Assembly: GCA_024279115.1 (NCBI GenBank)
Contig: JAJRRW010000116.1
Coordinates: 1 to 51,001 of the forward strand
Length of the DNA stretch: 51,001 nucleotides
From: Alphaproteobacteria bacterium
GTDB taxonomy: Bacteria > Pseudomonadota > Alphaproteobacteria > Rhizobiales > JAKIUO01
Direction: 5' to 3'
Each line of letters begins with the position of its first letter. Position 1 is the stretch's first letter. This document shows, piece by piece, positions 50,089 to 51,001 of this stretch. The notes beneath the pieces are model-generated. The model was not told the origin of the DNA and ran no database searches. It worked only from the letters and a program-made list of their open reading frames with translations. The translations under genes were made by a program, and so were the position numbers.

Positions 50089-51001
50089 ATGGCTTGCTGC
50101 AAGCGCTGGCGAACCGTCGTGTCGTTATTTTCCATTTTGCTGATATTAGGGTTGGCCGGGCAAAGCTCAAAAGCATTTGCGCAGGCAGATATTGGCCTCA
50201 CGACCTTGCAAGACAGCATGGACCCGGTACGGGGACAAGATGATTTCACCTATGGGGTACGGGTGTTCAACTATGGGGACAAGCCCGCGCAACAGGTGCG
50301 GGTAAGCCTGCCGATCCCCCAAGAGCTGACATTTATGGCGGCATCCCCGGCAAGTTTTTGTTCGCACAATCAAGCAACAAGGCGTGTCGAGTGCGATTTT
50401 GGCACGATGGCAACGGGTCTTGAAAAACCCACCGACATCCATGTGAGGGTCAAGCGCAAAGGCAGCAAGCCCGTGAGCCTTGCGCTCAAAGCCAGCGCAA
50501 CCACCACGTCGGTTGAGCTCATCACCAAAAATAATCATCAAAGCGAAACGACAACATTTATCGACAGATCGCCCAAAGGGGCTGATATTGGCATTACCCG
50601 CTTTGCCGAAGGGGCGAGTTCGAGCGACAATAAATCACGCTCATTCGACATCATCGTCAAGAATTTTGGCGCCGGGCAAGCGGCCAATGCAAAGCTCGTG
50701 GTGATGATCCCGTCATTGTTGAAGTTTCAGGCAGCCAGTCCTGCCACCAGCTGTAAATTCGAGCCGCTTAGCGGGCAATTATTGTGTGACCGTGCTGTTC
50801 TGGAGCCGCTTAGCAATGGCGGCGAAGGGATCGCTATTAAGCTGACGCTGCTGGATGAACGAAAAACCCATGGCGCGGTCAAGGTAAAGGCAATTCTGGT
50901 GGCCAGCGGGCCTGACCATGATGAGAGCAATGATCAGCTGGAGCTGGCTGTGACGCTGGGGGCTCCCAAATTCTCGCCCCTGTCAGCGCCAATCAATGCC
51001 G
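50089..51001 (+). CDS. Secreted DUF11/CARDB-like repeat protein, 5' part (runs off window)
   Basis: The frame stays open to the end of the window (about 304 residues seen). ATG 50089 follows 'atggggtgcc', a fair ribosome binding site; ATG 50077 is also possible. A signal peptide (basic CKRWRT, hydrophobic VVSLFSILLILGLAG, cleavage near KAFA) is followed by two repeats of a DUF11-like beta domain. The first is 'DFTYGVRVFNYGDKPAQQVR' and 'LTFMAASPASFCSHNQATRR'. The second, about 130 residues later, is 'RSFDIIVKNFGAGQAANAKL' and 'LKFQAASPATSCKFEPLSGQ'. Each repeat has a Cys pair. Such proteins are exported adhesin- or wall-like repeat proteins. Confidence 0.75.
   Translation, partial: MACCKRWRTVVSLFSILLILGLAGQSSKAFAQADIGLTTLQDSMDPVRGQDDFTYGVRVFNYGDKPAQQVRVSLPIPQELTFMAASPASFCSHNQATRRVECDFGTMATGLEKPTDIHVRVKRKGSKPVSLALKASATTTSVELITKNNHQSETTTFIDRSPKGADIGITRFAEGASSSDNKSRSFDIIVKNFGAGQAANAKLVVMIPSLLKFQAASPATSCKFEPLSGQLLCDRAVLEPLSNGGEGIAIKLTLLDERKTHGAVKVKAILVASGPDHDESNDQLELAVTLGAPKFSPLSAPINA

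Overview
The window looks like a chromosomal segment of a moderate-GC alphaproteobacterium, most likely of the order Hyphomicrobiales (Rhizobiales). The pointers are a FeuP/FeuQ-type two-component pair followed by ccmI-ccmE-ccmF-ccmH (the rhizobial cycHJKL order), small alphaproteobacterial families (DUF1491, DUF2259, YcgN, paired DUF1214/DUF1254 membrane proteins) and a gene transfer agent (GTA)-type head-tail cluster. No tRNA, rRNA, CRISPR array, integrase or transposase gene was seen.

Left part (1-14852): the 3' end of a sensor histidine kinase; a secreted DUF302 protein; a tightly overlapping pxpB-pxpC-pxpA 5-oxoprolinase operon; a FAD/NAD(P)-dependent reductase interrupted by one in-frame TAA; a secreted DUF2259 protein; a PAS histidine kinase whose ATP-binding domain looks degenerate; a peptidoglycan-binding protein; DUF1491; small and lipoprotein genes; then, on the minus strand, the DUF1214/DUF1254 pair and a bifunctional class A penicillin-binding protein; and YcgN.

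Central part (about 14.9-33.7 kb): a nearly complete RcGTA-like cluster in canonical order: small terminase (g1), large terminase (g2), portal (g3), prohead protease (g4), HK97 capsid (g5), adaptor (g6), stopper (g7), tail terminator (g8), tail tube (g9), chaperones (g10, g10.1), tape measure (g11), distal tail (g12), hub (g13), NlpC/P60 peptidase (g14) and the baseplate 'megatron' (g15). It departs from the textbook cluster in several ways. A full metY gene lies antisense between g2 and g3. A small antisense gene with its own terminator lies between g3 and g4. An extra HK97-gp10-like gene lies between g7 and g8. The capsid gene has a one-base frameshift in an A-run. A family of MITE-like repeats fills three of its gaps, and several intrinsic terminators punctuate it. 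A lysis cassette follows g15 directly: a small membrane protein, a GH19-type endolysin, and a second holin-like protein fused in frame to the endolysin but with its own strong Shine-Dalgarno and ATG. Together these genes would package DNA, build a short-tape siphovirus-like particle and release it. The frameshift and insertions raise the question of whether the cluster is active, decaying or affected by assembly errors.

Right part (33.7-51 kb): a polybasic secreted lytic transglycosylase; a PepSY-like secreted protein with the FeuP/FeuQ-type regulator and kinase; a glycine-zipper lipoprotein; the cytochrome c maturation genes ccmI, ccmE, ccmF and ccmH; a truncated histidine-kinase fragment at what appears to be a synteny break; a transglutaminase-like protein; an AraC regulator; a PomA/MotB-type stator pair; the ABC-F translation factor EttA; and the 5' end of a secreted DUF11-like repeat protein running off the window.
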